Shown here in pieces: positions 16,959 to 24,796 of a stretch of DNA of 64,000 bases. Source of the DNA: Betaproteobacteria bacterium SCN2 (GTDB taxonomy: Bacteria; Pseudomonadota; Gammaproteobacteria; Burkholderiales; Thiobacillaceae). The DNA lies in NCBI GenBank assembly GCA_008923285.1, contig WBSG01000027.1, positions 310,752 to 374,751 of the forward strand, written 5' to 3'. Every line of letters begins with the position of its first letter. Position 1 is the first letter of the stretch. The notes below the pieces were generated by a model. That model worked only from the letters and a program-made list of their open reading frames with translations, was not told the origin of the DNA and ran no database searches. The translations under genes and the position numbers were made by a program.

Positions 16959-18047
16959 ATGAGCCTCGCACCCATTACCGAAATCATCGAAGAACTCAAG
17001 GCCGGCCGCATGGTCGTGCTGGTGGACGAGGAAGATCGCGAAAACGAAGGCGACCTGGTCATGGCCGCCGAGCACGTCACGCCTGACGCCATCAACTTCA
17101 TGGCCAAGTACGGCCGCGGCCTCATCTGCCTCACGCTGACCGACGCGCGCTGCCGCCAGCTCGGCCTGAAGCAGATGGTTTCCGACAACCAGACCCCGCA
17201 CGGCACCGCCTTCACGGTGTCCATCGAAGCGGCCGAGGGCGTGACCACCGGCATTTCCGCGCAGGACCGCGCCGTCACCATCCAGGCCGCAGTGGCGAAA
17301 GACGCCAAGCCTGCCGACATCATCCAGCCGGGCCACATCTTCCCGCTGCGCGCCCAGCCCGGCGGCGTGCTCATGCGCGCCGGCCACACCGAAGCCGGCT
17401 GCGACCTGGCGGGACTCGCCGGCCTCGAACCGGCCTCGGTGATCTGCGAGATCCTCAAGGACGACGGCACCATGGCGCGCCTGCCCGACCTCATCCCCTT
17501 CGCGCAGCAGCATGGCCTCAAGATCGGCGCCATCGCCGACCTCATCCAGTACCGCAGCAAGAACGAGAGCCTGGTCGAGCGCGTGGCCGACCGCCTGATC
17601 CAGACGGTGTACGGCGCCTTTCGTCTGCTCGCCTACCGCGACAACAACCGCGAGCTGCATCTCGCCCTGGTCAAGGGCACCATCCACGCCGACCAGGAAA
17701 CCCTGGTGCGCGTGCACGAGCCCCTGAGCGTCATGGACTTCCTCGACGTCACCGGCGGCAGCCATTCCTGGCCCATCATCGGCGCGATGGAACGCATCGC
17801 CGAGTCGCAGTCCGGCGTGATCGTACTCTTGCACCGCCCGGAAACCGCCGATGCGCTGTTCAACCGCGTCCACCCGCGCGCGCAAGCCTCAAGCCAGAAG
17901 AAGGTCGACCTGCGCGACTACGGCATCGGCGCACAGATTCTCAAGGACATCGGCGTGGGCAAGATGCGCCTGCTGTCCAACCCGTTGAAGATGCCCGCCA
18001 TGGACGGCTTCGGCCTCGAAGTCACGGGCTATGTCGAACACAGCTGA
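16959..18047 (+). CDS. ribBX: 3,4-dihydroxy-2-butanone 4-phosphate synthase with degenerate GTP cyclohydrolase II domain
   Basis: A 362-residue two-domain protein. Residues about 1-200 are an intact RibB domain ([35 protein letters not shown]) that makes the four-carbon precursor from ribulose 5-phosphate. The C-terminal half resembles GTP cyclohydrolase II but lacks the zinc-binding cysteines; the corresponding segment reads [15 protein letters not shown]. It is therefore probably inactive as RibA, as in the described RibBX hybrids. Another ribA is expected elsewhere in the genome. Commonly annotated as RibBA. Confidence 0.92.
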   Translation: MSLAPITEIIEELKAGRMVVLVDEEDRENEGDLVMAAEHVTPDAINFMAKYGRGLICLTLTDARCRQLGLKQMVSDNQTPHGTAFTVSIEAAEGVTTGISAQDRAVTIQAAVAKDAKPADIIQPGHIFPLRAQPGGVLMRAGHTEAGCDLAGLAGLEPASVICEILKDDGTMARLPDLIPFAQQHGLKIGAIADLIQYRSKNESLVERVADRLIQTVYGAFRLLAYRDNNRELHLALVKGTIHADQETLVRVHEPLSVMDFLDVTGGSHSWPIIGAMERIAESQSGVIVLLHRPETADALFNRVHPRAQASSQKKVDLRDYGIGAQILKDIGVGKMRLLSNPLKMPAMDGFGLEVTGYVEHS

Positions 18048-18064
18048 AAGAAGGAAGAACACGC

Positions 18065-18532
18065 ATGGGCACCAACACCGGCTTTAACGAACTCGACCCG
18101 GCCTACCAGGGCAAGGGCCTCAGGATCGGCATCACCATGAGCCGCTTCAACACCGACATCTGCGAAGGCCTGCTCTCCGCCTGCGAGCGCGAGCTGATCC
18201 GGCTCGGCGTGGCCAAGGACGACATCCTGCTGGTCACCGTGCCCGGCGCGCTCGAGCATCCCATCGCGCTGAAGAAGCTGGCGCAAGGCGGCAAGTTCGA
18301 TGCGCTCATCGCCATCGGCTCCATCGTGCGCGGCGAGACCTATCATTTCGAAGTCGTCTCCAACGAGTCCGCGCGCGGCATCACCGACGTGCAGCTGCAA
18401 ACCGGCGTACCCGTCGCCAATGCCGTGCTCACCCTGGAAAACGACGACCAGGGCTATGCGCGCATGAGCGAAAAGGGCACCGACGCGGCGCGCGTGGCGA
18501 TCGAGATGGCCAACCTGATGAAGCGCATATGA
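18065..18532 (+). CDS. ribH: 6,7-dimethyl-8-ribityllumazine synthase
   Basis: A 155-residue lumazine synthase. Family landmarks are [12 protein letters not shown], the [15 protein letters not shown] loop and the catalytic region [18 protein letters not shown]. It condenses the RibB product with the pyrimidine intermediate to form the substrate of RibE. It starts 17 bp after ribBX and overlaps nusB by ATGA, so rib genes and nusB share one message, a common arrangement. Confidence 0.97.
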   Translation: MGTNTGFNELDPAYQGKGLRIGITMSRFNTDICEGLLSACERELIRLGVAKDDILLVTVPGALEHPIALKKLAQGGKFDALIAIGSIVRGETYHFEVVSNESARGITDVQLQTGVPVANAVLTLENDDQGYARMSEKGTDAARVAIEMANLMKRI

Positions 18533-19011
18533 ACTCTGCCGCCAAGTCCGGCGGGACAAACAAAGCCGGCGGAAAAAAGCCGGGCGCCGGCTCGCGCAGC
18601 CTGTCGCGCGAATTCGCCCTGCGCGCGCTCTACGCACAGCAGCTCTCCGCCCAGGACGAAGTCGAGGTGGCCGCGCACGTGCGCGAGGACGCGGATTTCG
18701 CCAAGGCCAACATGGCCTATTTCGAGGCGCTGTTCCACGGCGTGCTGACCGAAATCGCCGACCTCGAACTCAAGCTCGCCCCGCATCTCGACCGCCCCGT
18801 CGGCGAACTTTCGCCCATCGAACGCGGCATCCTGCTCATCGGCGCGCACGAACTGGCCAACTGCCCCGACGTGCCCTACCGCGTTGCCATCAACGAGGCG
18901 GTCGAACTGGCCAAGAAATACGGCGGCACCGACGGCCACAAATACGTCAACGGCGTGCTCGACAAGCTGGCCAGGCTGATGCGGCCGGATGAATTCCAGA
19001 GAAAAGCCTGA
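18529..19011 (+). CDS. nusB: Transcription antitermination factor NusB
   Basis: A 160-residue all-helical RNA-binding protein. NusB signatures include [30 protein letters not shown] and the closing [17 protein letters not shown]...[10 protein letters not shown]. It binds boxA with NusE (S10) for rRNA antitermination. The N-terminal 20 residues are basic and Gly-rich, somewhat longer than in E. coli. Its stop overlaps the first base of repeat copy B. It follows ribH with a 4-bp overlap. Confidence 0.96.
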   Translation: MNSAAKSGGTNKAGGKKPGAGSRSLSREFALRALYAQQLSAQDEVEVAAHVREDADFAKANMAYFEALFHGVLTEIADLELKLAPHLDRPVGELSPIERGILLIGAHELANCPDVPYRVAINEAVELAKKYGGTDGHKYVNGVLDKLARLMRPDEFQRKA

Positions 19012-19079
19012 ACAAGGAGGACAAGAGGACAGGAGAAAAACATTCTTGTCGTTACCTCTTGTCCTCATGTCCTCTTTGT
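19011..19079. repeat. GAGGACA palindromic repeat, copy B
   Basis: Left arm AACAAGGAGGACAAGAGGAC and right arm CCTCTTGTCCTCATGTCCTC form a long imperfect hairpin in the nusB-thiL gap. Unlike copies A and C it sits between genes in the same direction. The GAGGACA/TGTCCTC heptamer repeats twice per arm. Confidence 0.75.
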
Positions 19080-19092
19080 AAATCGCTTCCCA

Positions 19093-20067
19093 ATGCCCGG
19101 CGAATTCGACCTCATCGCGAAGTACTTCACCCGCCCCACGCCCGACGCGGTGCTGGGGGTGGGCGATGACTGCGCGCTGATCGCGCCGACGCCAGGCATG
19201 CAGCTGGCCATTTCCACCGACATGCTGATCGCGGGGCGCCACTTCAGCCCTTCCGACGGCCCCGGCACCATCGGCCACAAGGCGATGGCGGTCAACCTCT
19301 CCGACCTTGCCGCCATGGGTGCTGCGCCGCGCTTCGCGCTCTTGTCCATCGCCCTGCCCGAGGCCGACGAGAAATTTCTCAAGGGTTTTGCCGGCGGCTT
19401 CTTCGGCCTCGCGCAAAAATACGGCGTCAGCGTGATCGGCGGCGACACCACGCGCAGCGGCCTGCTCACGCTCAATGTCACGGTCATCGGCGAAGTGCCG
19501 CCGGAGTCGGCGCTGCGCCGCGATGCCGCCAAGTCCGGCGACGACATCTGGGTGTCCGGCACGCTGGGCGACGCCGCGGCCGCGCTCGCCCACCACCAGG
19601 GCAGGCTGCGCCTGGAAACCGCGCAGGCGGTGCAATGCTTTCCGCGCCTGTTCGTGCCCGCGCCGCGCATCGAACTCGGCCTCGCCCTGCGCGGGCTGGC
19701 GCATGCCGCCATCGACGTCTCCGACGGCTTCGCCGCCGATCTCGGCCATATCCTTGAACGCTCCAGCCAGGTTGATGCCGAACTCGGCGCGGAAGTCTGG
19801 TTCGACCAGCTGCCGCTGTCGGAGGCGCTCGCGCCGCTGGCCAGTGATGCGGCCGCGCAGGACTGCATCCTCGCCGGCGGCGACGACTACGAACTGGTGT
19901 TCACCGCGCCGGCCGAAAAGCGCGAGGACATCGCCGGCCTCGCCGACAAGCTCGACCTGCGCCTGACCCGCGTCGGCCAGATACAGCCGCAGCCAGGCCT
20001 GCGCCTGTTCAATCACGGTGAACCAATGCCGCTCGCGCGCGCGGGCTTCGACCACTTTCAGACATGA
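19093..20067 (+). CDS. thiL: Thiamine-monophosphate kinase
   Basis: A 324-residue AIR-synthase-fold kinase that converts thiamine phosphate to thiamine diphosphate. Recognisable motifs are GEFDLIAKYF, GVGDDCALI, the metal-binding SDLAAMGAAPRFALLS, VIGGDTTRSG and the C-terminal ILAGGDDYELVFTAP. Its place between nusB and pgpA is the usual proteobacterial order nusB-thiL-pgpA. The start at 19093 lacks a strong Shine-Dalgarno, being close to the repeat hairpin. Confidence 0.96.
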   Translation: MPGEFDLIAKYFTRPTPDAVLGVGDDCALIAPTPGMQLAISTDMLIAGRHFSPSDGPGTIGHKAMAVNLSDLAAMGAAPRFALLSIALPEADEKFLKGFAGGFFGLAQKYGVSVIGGDTTRSGLLTLNVTVIGEVPPESALRRDAAKSGDDIWVSGTLGDAAAALAHHQGRLRLETAQAVQCFPRLFVPAPRIELGLALRGLAHAAIDVSDGFAADLGHILERSSQVDAELGAEVWFDQLPLSEALAPLASDAAAQDCILAGGDDYELVFTAPAEKREDIAGLADKLDLRLTRVGQIQPQPGLRLFNHGEPMPLARAGFDHFQT

Positions 20068-20100
20068 CCCGCAGCAGGCAGCCAGTCAAGCTGGCACCCT

Positions 20101-20174
20101 CTGGATCGCCACGGCCCTGCGGGCTTGGCGATGACGTCATTGCGAGGGCGGCGCAGCAACGACGCGGCAACCCA
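20101..20174. repeat. REP-like imperfect palindrome centred on TGACGTCA
   Basis: Between thiL and pgpA lies an imperfect palindrome of about 74 bp. The left arm starts GGATCGCCACG and the right arm ends GACGCGGCAACCC, with the centre at 20132-20139. The CGTCATTGCGAG core is like that of a dispersed repeat seen in many proteobacterial genomes (established knowledge, not searched here). No gene overlaps it. Confidence 0.6.
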
Positions 20175-20200
20175 GTCGTGCGCATCACCGCCTTGCCTGC

Positions 20201-20683
20201 ATGACTCAGCCCACACTCAATTTCCTCGTCGCCCATCCCGCGCACTTCATCGCGCTGGGCTTCGGTTCCGGGCTCGCGCCGAAGGCGCCGGGCACCTTCG
20301 GCACGCTGGCCGCGCTGCCGCTTTACTGGCTGCTGCTGCAAGCCGGCCTTGGACTGCCTGCGCTGCTCGCCGTCATCGCCGCCGGCTTCGTCCTGGGCAT
20401 CTGGGCCTGCGCGGTCACCGGTAGCAACCTCGGCGTCAGCGACCACGGCGGCATCGTCTGGGACGAGATCATCGCCATGTGGCTGGTGCTGTCCTTCACG
20501 CCGGCCGGTTGGCTTTGGTGGCTGGCCGCCTTTGGCTTGTTCCGCTTTTTCGATATCCTGAAACCCTGGCCCATCCGCTTTTTCGACACGCGTCTGAAAA
20601 GCGGCTTCGGCGTCATGTTCGATGACCTGCTCGCGGCGCTCTACGCGCTGCTCTTGATCAAAGGCTGGCAATGGCTCGCGTGA
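20201..20683 (+). CDS. pgpA: Phosphatidylglycerophosphatase A
   Basis: A 160-residue membrane phosphatase of glycerophospholipid synthesis with about four helices. Family motifs are GFGSGLAPKAPGTFGT, VWDEIIAMWL, FRFFDILKPWPI and the catalytic-side FGVMFDDLLAA. It dephosphorylates phosphatidylglycerophosphate to phosphatidylglycerol. It overlaps pncC by 13 bp. Confidence 0.95.
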   Translation: MTQPTLNFLVAHPAHFIALGFGSGLAPKAPGTFGTLAALPLYWLLLQAGLGLPALLAVIAAGFVLGIWACAVTGSNLGVSDHGGIVWDEIIAMWLVLSFTPAGWLWWLAAFGLFRFFDILKPWPIRFFDTRLKSGFGVMFDDLLAALYALLLIKGWQWLA

Positions 20684-21168
20684 GCGACGAAGAACTCCTG
20701 CAACTGGCCCACATCCTCGGGCAGAAACTTCACGCCAAGGGCTGGATGCTGGCGAGCGCCGAGTCCTGCACCGGCGGCTGGGTGGCGCAGATCGTCACCG
20801 CCATCCCCGGCTCGTCGACCTGGTTCGACCGCGGCTTCGTCACCTATTCCAACCGCGCCAAAGAGGACATGCTGGGCGTGAACCCCGCCACCCTGGAAGC
20901 GCACGGCGCGGTGTCGGAAGAAACCGTGAAGGAAATGGCCGGCGGCGCCCTCACCCGTAGCCAGGCGCACATCAGCGTGGCGCTGTCCGGCGTCGCCGGC
21001 CCCGGCGGCGGCACGCCGAAGAAACCCGTCGGCACCGTGTGCATCGGCTGGGCCACGCTGGAAGGCGAGCCGCTGTCGACCACCTGCCGCCTCTCCGGCG
21101 ACCGCGAGGAAATCCGCTCGCGCGCCGTGGCCGCCGCATTGCGCGGATTGATCGAACTGATCGATTAG
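20671..21168 (+). CDS. pncC: NMN amidohydrolase (CinA C-terminal family)
   Basis: A 165-residue stand-alone CinA C-terminal domain, the nicotinamide-nucleotide amidase PncC. It deamidates NMN to nicotinic acid mononucleotide in pyridine nucleotide recycling. Motifs are ASAESCTGGWVAQ (with the catalytic Ser), GAVSEETVKEMA and SGVAGPGGGTPKKPVGTV. It starts inside pgpA at ATG 20671; a GTG at 20680 is an alternative. The usual thiL-pgpA-cinA order is kept. Confidence 0.93.
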   Translation: MARVSDEELLQLAHILGQKLHAKGWMLASAESCTGGWVAQIVTAIPGSSTWFDRGFVTYSNRAKEDMLGVNPATLEAHGAVSEETVKEMAGGALTRSQAHISVALSGVAGPGGGTPKKPVGTVCIGWATLEGEPLSTTCRLSGDREEIRSRAVAAALRGLIELID

Positions 21169-21218
21169 CAATTCGGAACCAAGCGACGCAAGCAATCCCG
21201 AGAAGCAAATTCTTCCTC

Positions 21219-21307
21219 ACAAGGAGGACATGAGGACAAGAGGAAATTCGAATCCTGCGAGTATCCGTTTACCCTCGTCTTACCCCTGTCCTCTTGTCCT
21301 CTTTGTT
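21219..21307. repeat. GAGGACA palindromic repeat, copy C
   Basis: Left arm ACAAGGAGGACATGAGGACA and right arm CCTGTCCTCTTGTCCTCTTT enclose about 45 bp. It lies between the convergent pncC and WYL-regulator genes and matches copies A and B. It could end transcription from both sides. Confidence 0.75.
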
Positions 21308-21353
21308 CAAAGCTTTTCTGCGTCTCTGCATTCGTTTTGTCGCCTGAATCCGC

Positions 21354-22244
21354 CTAGCGGAACGCCCAGCCCGCGAACGGCTCGATCTCGTCGCGATTCA
21401 GCAGCATCAACTGGTAGGCCTGCGGACTCAGGACATGCCCCTGCGTGGTGTCCACGCCCAGGCGCTGCAGCACGTAGCCGATCAGCGCGCGGCGCACTTC
21501 CACTTCGACCGCATCGCCGGCCGCACCGTAATCCAGCAGCAGGCTCGCCCGCTTCTGCGCGTCCAGCCCGGCATGCGGCGCGAGCTTCAGCGTCACCGTT
21601 TCCACCCAGTCCTCGTCGTACTCGGCGCTCGACTCCGCCGGCGCATCGAGGCACTCCGCATCGAGGAAGCGCGACAGCACGAAATCGCGGAAATCGTAGG
21701 TGTCCGTGCTGTAGGCGCGCACGTGCCAGCGCAGGCCGGTATCGACCAGCGCATGCGGCTCGATGATGCGACTGTCGGGACTGTCGCGATCGGACAGCGA
21801 GCGGTAGCGCACTTTCAGCCTGCTGGCGCCGTGGATGGCGCGCGTGATCTGCGCCAGCACCGGCGCAGTCGGCAGTCGCGCCGGCAGCGGCAACGCAGCC
21901 GTGGACAGGCCGTAGATCGATGCCGCACCGTAGGGCCCGCCGGCCACGGCGAGGTTGGCGGCGATCATCGGCAGCACGGCGGCGGGATTCAGATCGGCGA
22001 AGGCCGGGCTGAAGTCCGCCGCGGGCACGAAGCCGAACACGCTCTGGGTGTAGACCAGGTTGCCGGGGACGAGATCGGAATAGAGCTTGAGGTCCTTGGT
22101 CGCCGCGGGGTCGGAAATGCCGAAGGCTCGCGCCACGTCGCTGCGCGACACCACCCCGGTGTAATAGGCCATGACTTCAATGTATTGCAGGCGCTGGCGG
22201 GTCGCCCACTTCACGTCCAGGCGCATCTTTTCTCTGGAAGCCAT
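21354..22244 (-). CDS. WYL-domain transcriptional regulator (BrxR/CapW-like)
   Basis: A 296-residue regulator. It has an N-terminal winged helix-turn-helix (about 10-65: RQRLQYIEVMAYYTGVVSRS, DPAATKDLKLY), a central WYL domain (about 125-200: VRYRSLSDR, EPHALVDTGLRWHVRAYS) and a C-terminal WCX-like extension ending NRDEIEPFAGWAFR. This matches the BrxR/CapW group, which controls BREX, CBASS and related defence or DNA-damage genes. It is divergent from recA across an AT-rich 191-bp region with dyads, so recA or its own gene is a plausible target. The ligand is unknown. Confidence 0.8.
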   Translation of the reverse strand: MASREKMRLDVKWATRQRLQYIEVMAYYTGVVSRSDVARAFGISDPAATKDLKLYSDLVPGNLVYTQSVFGFVPAADFSPAFADLNPAAVLPMIAANLAVAGGPYGAASIYGLSTAALPLPARLPTAPVLAQITRAIHGASRLKVRYRSLSDRDSPDSRIIEPHALVDTGLRWHVRAYSTDTYDFRDFVLSRFLDAECLDAPAESSAEYDEDWVETVTLKLAPHAGLDAQKRASLLLDYGAAGDAVEVEVRRALIGYVLQRLGVDTTQGHVLSPQAYQLMLLNRDEIEPFAGWAFR

Positions 22245-22300
22245 CCCTCGGACTCTTTAAGTCATTGATTTGACGATTATAGTAGTCCTTGTCGCAAACA

Positions 22301-22340
22301 TGATACAAATTATCACATGGTATTTTTTAGTTACGTGATA
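22301..22340. promoter_or_regulatory. Dyad cluster, candidate operator for the WYL regulator
   Basis: Overlapping inverted repeats lie just upstream of the recA -35 box: TGATA-CAAAT-TATCA (22301-22315) and TATCAC (22311-22316) paired with GTGATA (22335-22340). The AT-rich direct pair (A)TGGTATTTTTTA / (C)GTGATATTTTTTA overlaps them. Position between the divergent WYL gene and recA suggests regulator binding; this is inference. No betaproteobacterial LexA box (CTGT-N8-ACAG) is visible. Confidence 0.45.
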
Positions 22341-22347
22341 TTTTTTA

Positions 22348-22376
22348 TTGACATGTATAAAAGTATCGCCTAAATT
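22348..22376 (+). promoter_or_regulatory. Candidate sigma-70 promoter of recA
   Basis: A perfect TTGACA -35 (22348-22353), a 17-bp spacer and a TAAATT -10 (22371-22376) lie 60 bp upstream of the recA ATG. Transcription would start around 22383. Confidence 0.6.
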
Positions 22377-22435
22377 GTCGACATGGACTGCAACAACAGC
22401 CCGCCCGACAACCCAACCGCAATCAGGAGACAGAC

Positions 22436-23485
<1,050 letters not shown>

Positions 23486-23564
23486 ATGCCTGACCCTCCC
23501 CCTCCCTTGACGGGAGCGGGAAGGCGCTGAGGCCCACGCACACCAGGAGCGTACCCTTCACACC

Positions 23565-23592
23565 TTGAAAATATAATCCATTGGATTAGAAT
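23565..23592 (+). promoter_or_regulatory. Toxin-antitoxin promoter with 15-bp operator palindrome
   Basis: TAATCCA-T-TGGATTA (23574-23588) is a perfect dyad. It lies in the spacer of a likely promoter TTGAAA (23565-23570), N16, TAGAAT (23587-23592). A repressor bound there would block the promoter, the usual self-regulation by the antitoxin. The toxin GTG follows within about 7 bp of the -10 box, so its message may be almost leaderless. Confidence 0.6.
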
Positions 23593-23598
23593 AAAGCC

Positions 23599-23934
23599 GT
23601 GCTGACCATCGCCGAGGTCCCCGAATACATCCGGCGCGCCGAAAAGCTTCTGACCGAGGCGGAACGCCGCGAAATTCTGGACTATCTGGCCGCCAATCCC
23701 AAGGCGGGCGACATCATGGAAGGCACGGGCGGTGTAAGAAAACTTCGCTGGGGCCGGCAAAGCCGGGGCAAAAGCGGGGGCGTCAGGATCATCTACTATT
23801 TTCATTCCGATCTGATGCCACTGTACCTGCTGACAATGTTTGCCAAGAACGAGCGCGCCAACCTCAGCAGGGCGGAACGCAATGAACTGGCCGGGCTGGT
23901 AGATATGCTGGTTGCGGCATGGCTGGACAGGTGA
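23599..23934 (+). CDS. RelE/HigB-type toxin of a type II toxin-antitoxin system
   Basis: A 111-residue RelE-superfamily protein. It shows the basic core GGVRKLRWGRQSRGKSGGVR and the strand IIYYFHSDLMPLYLLTMFAKNE (about residues 63-84) typical of HigB/RelE mRNA interferases. It starts at GTG 23599 with no clear Shine-Dalgarno. The adjacent HTH gene starts 6 bp after its stop. Toxin-first order is typical of HigBA-like modules. The Lys/Arg-rich active surface is present, but catalytic residues cannot be proven by eye. Confidence 0.85.
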   Translation: MLTIAEVPEYIRRAEKLLTEAERREILDYLAANPKAGDIMEGTGGVRKLRWGRQSRGKSGGVRIIYYFHSDLMPLYLLTMFAKNERANLSRAERNELAGLVDMLVAAWLDR

Positions 23935-23939
23935 ATCGA

Positions 23940-24224
23940 ATGAGCGCATTCCAAAGCATCAAGCAGGGCTTGATCGAGGCAGTCGGGCACGCAAAAGGCA
24001 AGCAGGCGGGCATCAGGGAATATCAACCCTATGAGGTCAACGTGGCCGAACTGCGGAAGCGGCTGGGACTGACCCAGCAGCAATTCGCCGCCTGTTTCGG
24101 ATTTTCTGTCGCCACCCTGCGCCACTGGGAACGCGGCGACAGAAAGCCGCAAGGCGCATCGCTGGTGCTCCTGAACCTGATCGATCGCGAACCCAAGGCC
24201 GTCATGCGGGCGCTGGCCGCCTGA
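23940..24224 (+). CDS. HigA/NadS-type XRE-family antitoxin
   Basis: A 94-residue antitoxin with a helix-turn-helix in the C-terminal half (about 39-80: LRKRLGLTQQQFAACFGFS, ATLRHWERGDRKPQG). It neutralises the upstream RelE-like toxin and probably binds the TAATCCATTGGATTA operator. The frame can start at 23919 inside the toxin gene, but ATG 23940 gives the usual N-terminus. The next gene, recX, begins 92 bp later. Confidence 0.87.
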   Translation: MSAFQSIKQGLIEAVGHAKGKQAGIREYQPYEVNVAELRKRLGLTQQQFAACFGFSVATLRHWERGDRKPQGASLVLLNLIDREPKAVMRALAA

Positions 24225-24316
24225 GCAAGGCCCCCTTGCCATCCGGCTCCCACAGAAGCACTCCTGCTCCCCCGGAGCAGCGCGTGGCAAGGCAACATGA
24301 AAGGTTAAGCCGCAGC

Positions 24317-24775
24317 ATGCCCAAAGAAAAGAAACCGCCCGTGCTGCGCGAGCAGGCGCTCGCCTGCCTGGCCCGGCGCGAGCACAGCCGCACCGAACTC
24401 GCACGCAAGCTCGCGCAGTCCGGCCACGTCGAAGAAGACATCGCCGCCCTGCTCGACGACTTCGAGGCCAGGAACTGGCTCTCCGACCGCCGCTTCGCCG
24501 AAAGCTACGTCGCCGACCACCGCGCCAGGAGCGGTCCGCTCAAGCTCGCCTTCGAACTTCGCCAGCGTGGCGTGGCCGACAGCCTCATCGAAGAAGTGCT
24601 GGCGCAAACCCGCGACAGCGAACTGGAGCGCGCACGCGAAGTCTGGCGCAAGAAATTCGGCACCCCCGCTGCCAGCGCGCAGGAGAAGGCGAAGCAGATG
24701 CGGTTCCTGCAGGGGCGGGGGTTTTCGATGGAAACGATCCGGCTGGCATTAAAAGCGACCCAAAGCGATGGTTGA
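24317..24775 (+). CDS. recX: RecA regulatory protein RecX
   Basis: A 152-residue helical protein that modulates RecA filaments. Three-helix repeats are visible: LREQALACLARREHSRTELA, DIAALLDDFEARNWLSDRRF, and the GRGFSMETIRLAL end. The start chosen is ATG 24317 (MPKEKK); the frame extends to 24236 without family support. It is separated from recA by about 830 bp holding a toxin-antitoxin pair, so it may have lost cotranscription with recA. Confidence 0.9.
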   Translation: MPKEKKPPVLREQALACLARREHSRTELARKLAQSGHVEEDIAALLDDFEARNWLSDRRFAESYVADHRARSGPLKLAFELRQRGVADSLIEEVLAQTRDSELERAREVWRKKFGTPAASAQEKAKQMRFLQGRGFSMETIRLALKATQSDG

Positions 24776-24796
24776 AACCGTGCACGTCAAACAGCG

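Noticed and set aside
22245-22435. LexA box upstream of recA
   Set aside because: No CTGT-N8-ACAG or close variant seen; the dyads present have a different sequence.
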